From assembly GCF_949628215.1 (NCBI RefSeq), contig NC_134277.1, positions 55,128,918 through 55,192,917 on the forward strand: a DNA stretch of 64,000 bases. The letters are read 5' to 3'. Below the pieces are notes generated by a model that did no database searches, was not told where the DNA came from, and worked only from the letters and a program-made list of their open reading frames with translations. The first letter of the stretch is position 1; every line of letters starts with the position of its first letter. The DNA is from Phalacrocorax aristotelis. Its lineage: Eukaryota > Chordata > Aves > Suliformes > Phalacrocoracidae. The position numbers and the translations under genes are program-made. This document shows positions 36,634-48,559 of this stretch, piece after piece.

Positions 36634-38585
36634 AAGGTAAAGAAAGGTTTTAATTACCTTCCTTTCTCTTGCTTACAGGCAAGAGCACCTCCTCTTCCCC
36701 CATCCTATTGCAAGGCTGCTCAGAAGCACTTGAGCAGGCAGCAAATCTAGGACACCAGAGCAGAGGTGCAGGCAGAGTTAGCCCTAGTTAACTCACAGGA
36801 AGGGAAGTTTCTGCATATGAAAGGATTTGTGTGAGGAGAAACCACTTGTTCCCTGAAATTCAATGTTCGTTTCTTAAATATTGGATCAAGCCCACTATTT
36901 GGAATGCGTCAACAAGCAGAAAAGCTCAAAATTTCTTTGAGCCACAAACAAAAAGAAATATATATACTAAGGAAACATGAAAATGCCAAATGTATACAAT
37001 AAAGTGGAATGTATTTAATGTAATAAAGAATGTATATAAATATACATAAATAATTGCATTTCCTATGTTGGCAGAAATACTTTATCTACAGGGACAAGCT
37101 AAGAATTTCACGGGAACACACTTACACATTTTCATCTATTGTTTAGTTATGTAAAAGCTTTTTCTGGAGAACCAAATGCAGGGATCCATATATCTCATTT
37201 TGACATAATCCTAGAAAAAGAGCAGTAAAAATTTGACAATTTAGCAAAAAGTAATTGTGTGTGGGTTTTCCCTTTGCTTTTTCTTGCATACACAGACTGC
37301 TGGGGAAAATTTACACTGGGGAAGCTAGGGTCAAAGACTTGTCCTAGTGTCAAAGATGATAAACTCTGTGATGGTACTATGCCTTTGTGCAAAAGCATTA
37401 CAAGCTCATGCAGAGATTAACTTTGTCCATTGAGAAAAAATAATCTTTTAGCCTTATATACAAATCTGTTCTCCGTTGCTGACCTATGCTAAGTACTTAC
37501 CACATAGAGCCCCTCATGAGGGCTGAGTCCTTAGCATTGTAAAAATAGAGTATTGGTGAAAATGTGGTCACAGCCATCCACTAGATTTCTTAAAATTCTA
37601 AGCTAGACTCCCGTCCATTAGCAGACACACTAATTTATGTAATGAAATGTTGCAACAACTTACTTACCAAGAAAAGCCTGTCAACATTTTCCCAACAAAA
37701 CTCTTCCAACAGAAAAACTGGCTTTCTGACTGAAATGAAATTTTTACAAGAAGTATATACTTTCTAAGGAAATTTTGCCTGCTTGTTGAAAAAATAAAAA
37801 CGTGAAAAGTTTTTGAAGCCCATTCTCTGAGAAGTTCTAGTCACAGGCATAAACTTAGCTTCTTTTCACACATCTTGACAATGTTTAGATCTGTTGACAG
37901 TGTTGTTATCAAGAAATGCCGAGGGGACACGGACAGAAATCTGTTTCATGTAGCTCATTTAAGTTAATACCTTCTCCTACCGTTTGCTATCCCAGCACAG
38001 CCAGTATGTCCAGAAATAGATGGAAACAACCGTGTGCAAAGGGTGGCTGGTGATAAATCCATCAAAATTAAAATTCAAGGTTCGAAAACCTTGACAACAG
38101 GAGGGATCCAGATTTGAATCTGACAGCAGAATGAAAAGAGCAAAATGCTTCTAGTAAGTAGTTCCATGGTGATCTTGGGGATTTAATCCTAGAAAGCTCC
38201 ATCACAACTGAGTGCAGATTGCCCCTGCTCTCCTAGGGGACTAAGGCTTACTGTCACCTTTTGAGAATCATTCCTGTTAGGCTTGTGACACCCTGCTCCT
38301 GCAGCTTGAAGCCAAGAAGAGCATTAGAATACCTGTGTACAGAGGATCAGGCTTCACCCATGCTGAAACCTGGAAATTGATTTTGGCCTTTTCTATTCAA
38401 GGTCTAAACAATCTCTAAATTTTTTTGTTAAGAACTCAGATTTAGAGTAACTCTATCTCTGATTTAATCAGCAAATACCTACCCACTTTATGCTAACATA
38501 ATGGTGCCTCAAATAGCTCATTTTTCGTTAAATTTGCCAGTTAGCTAATATCATAATAGTCTGGTTTATTTTGTTTATAAAAATA

Positions 38586-38637
38586 TAACAACAACAACAA
38601 AAACCCCACAAAAAATCACCACCACCAAAAAAAGGTT
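38586..38637. repeat. A/C-rich tract with (AAC)n and (ACC)n
   Basis: A short (AAC)n run is followed by AAAAACCCCAC and three ACC units. It belongs to the same A/C-rich class as other tracts in the window. Confidence 0.8.
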
Positions 38638-40811
38638 CACTTTGTTCCAAGTCTTCCATACTAGATGACCCTTCTGAGACTTACTTGTCTGGACATTTTA
38701 GGCAAACACCCCCTATAACGCCAAAGCCCAGGTGCCTGGAGAGGAGGCAGGGCCCCTTTGCCCATGGAGACAGGCACACCACAGTATCAAGTGTACTAGC
38801 CACAAAACAAAAACAGATGATCTCAGGCCCTGAAGTCTTATCCTCTTCTTTTCAACCTCTTATCATCTCTCCTCTCAGCTCTTGCTCTATCAGGTGTGTC
38901 AATAACCCAATCAAGTTGCACAGCTTTGGGGCTAATTGAGTACTTAGGATCCCCTTAACTTTTTCACCACCACCATGTTGTTAGCTCTGCACAGATGAGG
39001 TTTAGTATTACAAGAGCTCCAGTGGGTCTAAACGCAGAGCTGTTATAGCAGTCTCCTTGCTGGAGATTTAAATGATTTCCTTAGAAATAAAAGGATAACG
39101 ACTGAGCACCTTGAATGCAAGGGGTTAAGAATTTAGAATAGATTTGCTCTTCACTGGGTCATCTGGTGTGGTGAGTGCCTAGCATCAACACGATGCCTTT
39201 GCTGTTCAAATACATTTTAGTGTTGTGTCTTGCTGGTGGTTTCCTGAATATGAGTGCTCGGTCAAAAGTGACAGAAACATATTTAAGTAAGGGCTGGCCA
39301 ACACACACAGATGCCAAAAAGAAATATTAGAAGTCAACACTGAAAAATGAAGTTGTGTTAAACCTTTCCAAGAAAACTCTGCAAATATTCATGAGTCATG
39401 TGGCTTCTCAAACATCGCTTCAGCCAGTGCTGTCCTAAAGTTGTGGGTTACCACAGAAGAAAACACAAGGCCATGTGTAGTGAAAGGCAATTGAGGGCTT
39501 TACCTGTCACCTGTATATGTCTCTTTGTTGAGTTTATTTTGCCTTGCATTTTGCTAATACCTGTATATGTAAATTCAGCAGGGAGAAAACTCATGTCCTC
39601 ATGGGACAAAGGTGTACCCTCCACTGTTTCTGGAAGGTACCCTGTGGGTAGAACCTGGAGCTGGGATTCATGTACCCAAAAGGAGTTTCTTCAGTGTGGG
39701 TGTGTTATTCCATATTTTGAAGGAGGATGGGTTACACCCTTTCCTGAAAAAGGCATTGCATATTTTGGCTGTGAGCAGCATCAGTTCTTCAAAACGTTCC
39801 TTCTCATCATCGAGCAGACTCATATATTTGATATTTTCAGTACAATCTCTTTGAGCAAGCCCTGAAACCGCATGTGAGTAAATGTATTAAGCCCCAGGAA
39901 TGCAGACAGGGAAGTGAAGACATCAGTTCTGTGATTTTTTATATCTGCACTCCTGTCAGCATGAATGCTGAAATCTCTGGAGGGAAAAGTCTGGAGTATT
40001 TCACCATCATTGCCAACAAGGTATCAGTAAACTCCATTATGAACCCTCTGGGGGCACAGCAAATGAACAAAAATGTATGTTAGCCTTGGCTATGTTTTCT
40101 ATTGTTAGATGAATGAATTAAATCAAACGTGTCTGATCTGAGGGACCACTTGGGTTTTAAAGTTTGAAGGGATGATAAATGAAGTGTAGTCTTCCTTTCT
40201 CTCTTCTCAGAGCTTGTGAAGAGCCCAGTGGCCTGCTGAGAGAAGGGAGGCAAAGGGAGAGACAAGGAATGGGCTAACACTGGGTTTGCAGTGTCTTCTG
40301 CCTGGGTGTCTGTGATAAAAGCTGTATCATATGTATCATCTCTGAGAAGTCTGCATATTGTTTGGTGGCAGGTAATTTTGCATTCATACTAATGTCTTTA
40401 GTGGGGATAAATAATATGATGTTCTTCAATCAACTATATCAAGTAATTTCCAAGCCTTAATGTCCACACTTATAAATACATATACACATAAGACTGGTCT
40501 GACTCAGGCACCCTAGCTGTGTTCTTTCACAGAATATCCCTATGAAAGAGCCTCTCTCTTTGCTCAGTTGCAGATGGAGTGTATGGAGACCATCTTCCTA
40601 ACTGTGTCAGTAGGCTAAGGTCCCTAACTGCAATTTCTCATATATTTTCTTCTATCACCTACTGTTTTTGAATGCAATTGGCTTTATCAATGGCTTGTTT
40701 GGAAAGACAAACTTCTGCAATGTCTGAAGGGGAGCCTGCCCCATATGCCAGTACTCAAGGACAGCTGCTAGGATCCCCAGTTCTCCAGGGAGACAAGTAA
40801 CAGAGGTAGCT

Positions 40812-41010
40812 GAATACAGCAAGGTCTAATGAGTCTGAAACTGGTTGGGAATGCAGGAAGCCTGGATTTTATTCCAAATCTGTTACTGAGCGTTGTGTGA
40901 CTGACCTTAGGCAATATTTTTTTTACCCTCTCATTAGCTCTTTTTCTCTCCCACTCATTTTCTATCTTATCTGTTCATGGTAGAAACTCCTTGAGATAGG
41001 AGCTGCCACA
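40812..41010 (+). repeat. MIR-like SINE, sense orientation
   Basis: GCAGGAAGCCTGGATTTTAT (40854-40873), then CAAATCTGTTACTGAG, TGTGTGACTGACCTTAGGCA (40895-40914) and CTCATTAG follow the MIR order (…GGATTCGAATCC…CTGTGTGACCTTGGGCAAG…CCTC). The 3' part AAACTCCTTGAGATAGGAGC (40984-41003) resembles the CTCCTTGAGGGCAGGGAC tail seen in MIR-related elements. It is highly diverged. Confidence 0.7.
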
Positions 41011-41099
41011 CTTTACATACAGAAAACCAGAAGAGCTAAGCTTGCCATTGCACAGTTAAATCATAAATACAGCACTTCAGTTCCTTGGTGTGTGCATGT

Positions 41100-41260
41100 A
41101 ATCTTTAAACACTTTACAATTAGTCAAATCTGCTTTTACAGATGTGTAGACTGACATGGGACACTCAAGTGACTAACCTTAACTTCTGAGAATTGGTGGC
41201 AAACTATGGACTACAGCCTTGAAATCCTGGCTGCTAACCACTAGATACAGTCCTTGTTCT
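41100..41260 (-). repeat. MIR-like SINE, antisense orientation
   Basis: Landmarks in order match antisense MIR: AACACTTTACAATTAG (41108-41123), TTTTACAGATGTGTAGACTG (41134-41153), GTGACTAACCTTAAC, GAAATCCTGG (41221-41230) and GCTAACCACTAGATACAG (41233-41250). It lies 90 bases from a sense copy, so the two form a head-facing pair. Confidence 0.7.
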
Positions 41261-44200
41261 CTTTGTATGGAGTCTGCTAAGTTGGAATTACTCTATCCTT
41301 TCCAGTGATATACATCCAAAGTGCTCAATAAAAAATCCTCTAAACTTATATAACAAATGTACAAATGTATTTTAGCTCAGAAGTATTATGGATCCAGAGT
41401 TGTCTTTACATGTCACAATCACATTTTCTTACCCATGCTTTTACCATGTGTTGTAAGCATATGGCATGTTGGCAATGCATGACAAGAATACACAAAGTAT
41501 GGTGTCAAAAAAAATCCTACCAAGAAGTTTGAGAAGCTGCCTACTACTCTATTTGCTCTTGAGTAAGTCAGGCATCTTCTAAAGTACCCATTTTCTTGTA
41601 ACCTAAAGACTCTCTCTACTACTGCCAGAGGCTTTTATTTTTATACTAAATAGAAACTTGCAGCTCTGAAGGGGCTTGGTATTCTGGTCTCTTGCTGGCA
41701 ATAGGTTAAGTTTAAATTGTCATTTTGTTTACCAGTGGAGAGTGTAGGCCATCTAATCTACCAGGCTCCCATGTGTTTTCCTCATGGGCACAGGAATCCT
41801 GATTTTGACTGACTGTGTGCAACACCAAAGCTCTGCTTCTACTATTCATTCACTGTCTAATACCTTCTATTTTCATTATTCAGTGGATGAAACAGACAAA
41901 TAAGGTGTTACTTGGCCCATACTACTAAATGGAATAGTGCAAATGAAACTTCCCTGCCAGTGAAAGCTGAATGTGTAGTTCTCAGAACAGTCTGCAGCCC
42001 AGTTTTGACCCAGGCCAACCAGCACCACCTCAAACTATTCCTCAGCATGGTCCAAGTGTTAATAATATGGATGTAGGCTTCAATGAGCCAGATGGCCTTG
42101 GGGCCAGGGAATAGTCATGTCACCACTAGAGATAGAACCAATGTGAAATAGCTGGTGGCGTCTAATTTCAAATCTTAAGATTTAATCAAAGACTCTCGAC
42201 AGACAAGTGAGGCTCTGTATCTCTTGGTTAGTCAAAGTGACAGGTATGCAAAAAATCCAGCTTTAAAGACAGCCAGGGCTATTCCCTCTATGAAAGGCTA
42301 CAACAAAGTCTAAGGCCTACTCCCTCCTCTTCTCAAGCTCCCCACCCTGCCATCCCAAATTATACCCTCAACCCCTACTCCAGATCTTGCTCCATTCTGT
42401 AGCAAAAAGCCCAACTCCTCAAGCTGACACATAAATGCTCCCGCTCGGTCAGTTGATCCTGCTTCAAAATTTTTGACAGCAGTGGGAAGGCAACTGCAGT
42501 AAGAAGCAGCAGTAAGAAGCAGCCAGCAGTTGAGATGGTGCCACCTCACGCTAACACTTCCCAGCCAAATCCTGGGTAAATACTATTTAAAGCAATTGAG
42601 AAATGGGCCCTGAGCTGCAGAACCTGAAGGAAGGCTGCAGCCATCACATTTAAAAATTGCTTTCTAATGACATCAAAGTGGCTATTCATTATGTAGGAAA
42701 ACTTCCTAATAAACATGCAGGACACTAGAAACAATATTTAAGGAGACCAAGGAATGTTTAGCTCATTTACTAGATCAAGTGAGTGATTTTGCTGCTGAAT
42801 GCCAAAATTTACTCTCAGGTAAGGGAATAGTAACAAAAGTAAACTTCTTTTAGCTATCAAAATACTCGTCACCATGCTGGCAGGTATTAAGTAGACAGAA
42901 CATGTCCAGCTAAAATCACTGAAAGACAGTGTGAAAAGAAGCAAGTTGAACTATGAGTTACAGTGTACTTTCAAACACTATGCTATAGCTAGTGGTAAGC
43001 AGTGTATCCTAGCAGCTCAGAGACAAGGAATCACAATTCATGGCACAAACCATTCACAGCTGCACACCAGAGAAGTTGTTGTCAGGATTATTTTAGTAAA
43101 AGTCAGATAAATAGCAAGACCTATGGCAAGGCTGCCTAGCACTGTCAAACCTATATCCTTGTAATTGTAAAATGGGCAATACTAAAAATACCAATAATAA
43201 TAGTGATGTTGAATACTCATAGCCCTGCTCACCTTCAAGGTACATTGTAGTAACTCTACCACAGCCCACAAATATAAGGACAAATGATATGCTTGTGATC
43301 AGTATAGCATCTGATCCATTTATGAAAACAGACCTGCATTGTCTATTTGACAGCAACTCAGGCCAAATCCAAATGGCCAGTCATACATTTATGGTACCCA
43401 ATTTTCCTCACTATTATAAACTACACATTAGTTGTTAAGTAATTCCTCTTTAACAGAAAGGCAAATTTGGATAATCATGTGCATGCGAAACAGAGCATCA
43501 ACTGACACCATGTAGAAGATGTAAATTCACCCCCTTTTGTTCTCTCACACATGAGAAGGCATGACCTCTACTAGTCTCTCTTGCTTCCTAATAACTTATG
43601 CTACCTACTTTAGAAAACTCCAACATTATTCTACAAAACATGATATACTGGAGAAATGAAACTCTTAAAAAGTTAGTTTCTTTAATTGAATAGGAAGGTG
43701 AACCCATTAGTAGTGATGAAGTGAAATTTTTTAATTAGCTAGAAAATAAAAGGAAGATCCTTTGGTAGACATAGGGCAGCAAAGGAATTAAAATTGAAAG
43801 AGATGATGGGCAAAACCCTTCTTTCAGATCCATGGGAGTCTATACTCCAATACTGTTTTCTCCCTTGTTGCCCCAAACTCTCCTGTTGACATCAGCATGG
43901 GGAGAGGGAGCAGAGCATCAAAGAGGTCTCTGCTCTGCTTGGGGTGTCTCTCAGCAGCTCTTCTTCTTATCCTTTCTTCTTGCCCTCACCTACCTCTTAT
44001 GCCAGCCCTGCTTAAGAGAAGGCAGGTGGAAATGTTGCATAACTTGGGCTCATAGTCGATTGTACTTTGTGGCCTCAGCTGTGGTAGATGTTGGTGGGTT
44101 TTACCCCATAGGGTATAAAATGAGCAGCTCTTTTTTCTCTTGGGTGGGTAAAAGAGAAGGAAAGCTGGAGTCTTGGGTTTGTACTGTGCTGCTGAGGCAA

Positions 44201-45560
44201 GGGTTGGAGAAATCCTGAGCTCCAGCCCAGTCCCTGGGCTTGCTCTGGGGAGGTCTGCCAGCCTTAGTGTTGGAGCTGGAAATTTTGTTTCTCTGAATAG
44301 AAAATACATCGAACCTGCAGCTTGGGAACCATAAAAAAACCCCACAGAACCCCATTCACAGTTGTGTTGAAGCCCATGAACATTCTCAGCTGGCAAAAGT
44401 GTTTTTCTTTTTCCCTGAGAAGTCAAAACGCTTGCCTTAAAATTTCAATACAAAATGTTTTGATTGTTCTTTTAACTGGGATTTGAATTTCAAAGTAACC
44501 TAGCTTTTATATATTTTTTTTTTGAGAAGTGTTACAGAATCCCAAAATAAAAATGGTAAATTTTATATCAAAATAAACATTTGGTTGGTGTTTTTATTTC
44601 AGCCTAGTCATTGAAACTTCTATTTAGTGTAAGAAGGTAAAATTGATAATAAATAAAATATTTAAAAGTGTTCCACTTATCCTTAAACTATATGCTATGA
44701 ATCCACATGATTAATTTAGCAAAATAAGAATTTTCATTAAAGCACTCAAAAAATAATCCCACCTTGCCCCAAAATGACATTTTTGGTATCTTGTAATTCA
44801 GATTAGATTATTTCTTCAAGGAAAAGAAAATTATTTTTCCCCTTCATGATCACAGGACTGAGACAGGGTTGTTTCAATGCCTTAACAATCCAGAGCAATA
44901 CATATATCTCTGCATCTTTGCTCTTTAAAGTTCCCCACTCTGATCCTTCCTCAGTTGTCTCTAGTGCTACTGCCTCAATTTGCAGAAATGCAAAAGCAGT
45001 GGTGTTCTGGAAGCCTTCAAATCGCCCATCTCCATGTAGCAATGCAGTCCTAAAGGGCAATGACAAATGGACCAAGCAATTGTCTCTTGATGTGCAGTTT
45101 CCTTGAAGCCACCAAATCAGCAGAGCTGTTGCAAGCAAATTAAAATCAGTGGAAATATGGTTCTTGGCAGAATTAGTCGTATTATATAGGCTCCATTTAA
45201 GAGTTATAAAAACTGTTGACCAAGGCACATCTATAGCCTATAATAATCATCACAATTAGAAACAATAAATGTTAATAACTTTGCTTAATTACAGCCTAAT
45301 TTCTTCAAACACACCTTAAACACAAGATCTGAATTAGCTTTATGTGAAAAGTTTTAAATTACTATTAAGCTGTTAGGATCATTTGGAACAAAGGAAAGAC
45401 TGATGCAGGTGTTAAATTTTGTAAATAACACAGTTTTTAACTAATTTTATCTGGCAAGCTAAATCATGGCTTTATATGAAAGTCTTTGGAAATTCATCCA
45501 ATACTTGTAAAGGAAGAACTTAAAGTTTGGTGAGGATATGCTGCCCTATTCAAAGGTAGA

Positions 45561-45580
45561 AAAAGAGATTAATCTCTTTT
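45561..45580. repeat. Perfect 20-bp palindrome
   Basis: AAAAGAGATT (45561-45570) is followed directly by its exact reverse complement AATCTCTTTT (45571-45580), with no loop. The flanking bases do not extend it. The centre is a TTAA. Confidence 0.85.
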
Positions 45581-47270
45581 CTATAAGCCAAACAATACCA
45601 AGCAGTAACTTTTAGGGAGTATCTCCCTGGTACTAAGTGTTATCTCTTTTATGGACTTGAATGGACCATAAATATCCTAGCAAATTAAGACATCTTAATT
45701 TTAAATGTTTCCTAACCCATTCTTGTTATACTTTGATGGAGGAATTCACCTGCATCAACTGAGTCAATGCAGCTTACATTTTTGAAAGAGGTCTTACCTT
45801 GATAACTTTATTGCTTTTATATAGATATACTTTAGGTGTTTAGGTCTAATGGCAGAATAACTCCAGCAGGAGAGTTGCAGAGATATCCTCTTCTCCTGCC
45901 TAAACAGTCTAAAACCAGTTGGTTGGAACACTTGCTTGGTTAATGATGGGCTTGAATCCCATCAGACTGAGAAGGGAATTATATTTGATTGTACCAGGTT
46001 GAGGACTCTGGTTTGCTGCATAAAGCCAAGCAGCATCATTATTTTAGAAGGAAATGGCCACAACAGCATTTCCCGAAAGGTCCAATCCTCTTATATTCCT
46101 GAGGCACGCCCATAACATACCTTCTGGCTGAAGTCACTGAAGAAACTGAAATAGTGGAGTAGGGAGGCTTCTGGATCCTTGTTAACTGGAATACGCTGGA
46201 AATCAGTATTGCCTTGCTCAGAGGTGTGGTGCAAGGTGTGAGACCACTTTGAGGTATGTGGGCACCTCAGAAGCGATGGAGGGCACACAGAGACTAACAG
46301 GTTTGGGAGTTTTGCATTGCAACTCTGGACTGAGGTCTCTACCTTCCATACCCATCCTGCTTTAGGCCCCCCCATTTTTTACCAGTGAACCTTTTAAACA
46401 GACATCAAAGAACGTAATTTTACTGTGATTGTAGGTTCTGAGGAAAATAGCCGGTACAGTGCTGTTATGCAGCCTGAAACACATACACCACAATGAGATT
46501 TACGTTGTCATTTGATACAAAATATTCAGACACCACTACTTACAAGTCAACCCAGTTACAGCAGTTTGCGTTTGCACCTGATATTAGTTGTAAGCATTGT
46601 AAGGTCTCAGTACTGCATGGTTGAAGTGTTTGATTTGAAACAAGGCAACAAAAAAGGCTCGTAAATGGCCTAGCTGCATGTAAAAATGCTCATCCACATC
46701 TAAAAAGAAAATCATTATAAAATAATCATACTAGTCTAACACTAGGTAATCAGATTCTATTCGCAAATGATTGTAAAACTGGGGTAAAAAATGTAAATGG
46801 AGATGAAATGCAACAGTATTAACCAACTATGTTCTAGAGGCCTCCCTTCATTTACTTTTTTTTTTAATCTAAGGGGAAAAATAAGGTACTGCTGTTGGTA
46901 CATTATTTCTGCTTAATGCACAAGATCAGTAATTAAATATATTTCTGCTGGTCTTGTGGCCATATGCCTGCAATATGTAAAAATATATTTGCTGCTTTTT
47001 TTTTTAATTCCTTTTGTTCCCAGTACTGACTGCCTGTCAGAGTGAACCCTCCAGATTCCTGTGTGCTGGTATCCATGGGCTCTTTCTTGCCAAGCTGCCA
47101 GTCTGGAGCGTCACACCTTACTGCCTTTAAAGATTGCCCTGCAGAGATAGAGGAAAATGGCAATTTTTACATGATGCAGTCTGGCGGCCCAGGAGATTTG
47201 AAGTCAGAACTGGTGCCAAGATTTACCCAGGAGAGCAAGCAGAGGCAAAACAGAGAACCTGGGCCAAAGG

Positions 47271-47345
47271 AAAAAAAAAAAAAAAGAAAAAAAAGAAAAA
47301 AAAAGAAAGCAAAGGAAGAGGGGAGTGAAAGGGAGGAAAGCGTGG
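47271..47345 (+). repeat. A/G-rich low-complexity tract
   Basis: Poly-A with interspersed G (AAAAAAGAAAA units) grades into AAGGAAGAGG and GAAAGGGAGGAAAG. It is a simple purine repeat. Confidence 0.85.
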
Positions 47346-47469
47346 CAGAGTCAGAGCAGGTTTTCTGATAAAGGGCAGAACGCAGGGCTAAGCAATGGAC
47401 ACTACATGTTGTTTGCACGTGTTTATTAAGAGGGTCAGGGTCCTAAAGAAAGTCAAAGGGAAGAGGTCG

Positions 47470-47665
47470 GCTTTTTTTGCATGCCCCAAATTGTAGTAGA
47501 TTGCAGAATGTAAATGAGACAATTATTACACCAATGCTCATCAAGCTGTGCTGGAAAGACTTCAATAGCCTGATGAATATGCATGCAAATTTGTTAATTA
47601 AGTTAATTATTCTGCTGAAAATTCATTTGTCTTCCAAGGACATTTTCCCAATGATTTTAACATGC
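47470..47665. promoter_or_regulatory. Candidate enhancer with octamer and paired homeodomain sites
   Basis: A perfect octamer ATGCAAAT (47583-47590) follows ATATGC and leads into TTAATTAAGTTAATTA (47594-47609), two TTAATTA homeodomain sites 9 bases apart. More ATTA cores lie on both sides. The block is unique DNA with the texture of deeply conserved vertebrate non-coding elements. It is 40 kb downstream of NEUROD6. The target gene is inferred only from proximity. Confidence 0.4.
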
Positions 47666-47919
47666 TTGTGCCATTAGTCATGCTCCATGCTATTTAACAT
47701 TACTTTTTGTCCACTTTTTCTTTTTTCCTTCCTTCCTTCTTGCTTTTCTGTTCTATTCAGATTTTTTTTCATAAAGCTTTAAAACCAGATGATTGGTTCT
47801 CTTAATTGACCCCTGCAATGCTCGAAGATGCTAACAGCCAGCTCTGTAGGAATCCCCTAAAACCAGATTTCATTCAAATACTTCCTTCATATATAAAAAG
47901 TCCCTAAAATGTCACCTAG

Positions 47920-48235
47920 GAAAGAGGGGGTGCCAGGGGGAGAGGAGGCAGGGGGGAGTGAACCTATCTGGCATCATTAGAGCTGGAGTCTGAATGAGTC
48001 CACGCAGTGATCAGGAGCGATAAATCTGTCCCTGCTGCAGGCTATTTCCTCAGTCACAGCCTTGGTTTGGCACAGGGAGTTACCTTGCTCTGAAAGGTGT
48101 GATCTCCTCACACCTCCCTTCCCTCTGCCTGTACAGCTCTACACAGAAACATATGCGTGCAAAGAGGAACAAGAACTGAGATACTTTTCTGTCACCATGA
48201 GGGCCAAAACCCGTTGCCATGGCAACAAAAGGGAA
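47920..48235. promoter_or_regulatory. Candidate enhancer with inverted T-box site and perfect RFX X-box
   Basis: AGGTGTGA (48095-48102) and TCACACCT (48108-48115) are exact inverted T-box half-sites 5 bases apart. Further on, GTTGCCATGGCAAC (48213-48226) is a perfect 14-bp RFX X-box palindrome. The block starts with a G-rich run (47926-47957) and is otherwise unique sequence of balanced composition. T-box (TBR1/EOMES) and RFX proteins act in neurons, so a neuronal enhancer is a reasonable inference. Occupancy and conservation are untested. Confidence 0.5.
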
Positions 48236-48500
48236 TAGTGAGTTTAAAAATCATGTCTAAATGGCAAAATGAGATACTTTAAAGAAACAGAAGGATTTTT
48301 TTTTCCATTCTGTGAAAGAGAACAGTATTGTTACAACTTCGCATGATTACACTCTCAAAAAACCAGGACCTTTCTCTATCCATTCTTAAATCCCCATCCT
48401 TTGAAAATGTCTCAGAGTGCACAATGACTCTTCTACTTTTCTAATATGCATTAGGCTTTTTCTGTAACTCCACAGAACATAGCTGCTGGTTCCTCTAAAG

Positions 48501-48550
48501 TTCACTTATTCTAGTGTTCACTTATTCTAGTATTCACTTACACTATTCTG
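48501..48550 (+). repeat. 16-bp tandem repeat, nearly three copies
   Basis: Units TTCACTTATTCTAGTG (48501-48516) and TTCACTTATTCTAGTA (48517-48532) differ at one base. A third partial unit, beginning TTCACTTA at 48533, carries a small insertion. Confidence 0.85.
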
Positions 48551-48559
48551 TTGCACATG

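Larger units (their letters stand above)
32340..40800. other. Long intergenic stretch, no gene seen
   Basis: It holds simple repeats (35601-35643, 36421-36496, 38586-38637), a perfect hairpin at 36612-36633, a weak old-repeat match at about 34480-34575 and a possible regulatory block at 35980-36200. The 155-codon frame at 39398-39865 has no recognisable domain and no clear splice context. Confidence 0.5.
41262..47465. other. Long intergenic stretch, no gene seen
   Basis: It contains a 13-bp perfect tandem duplication at 42496-42521, a 20-bp perfect palindrome at 45561-45580 and a poly-purine A/G tract at 47271-47345. Frames up to 146 codons (43832-44426 region, open on both strands) show no domain. 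An A/C-rich run lies at 44333-44354. Confidence 0.5.

Noticed and set aside
39398-39865. 155-codon plus-strand open frame
   Set aside because: No known domain, no flanking splice signals that make sense, and a second overlapping frame on the same strand (39612-39854).
43832-44426. Open frames on both strands (128 and 146 codons)
   Set aside because: Mutually overlapping, with no domain or conserved pattern.
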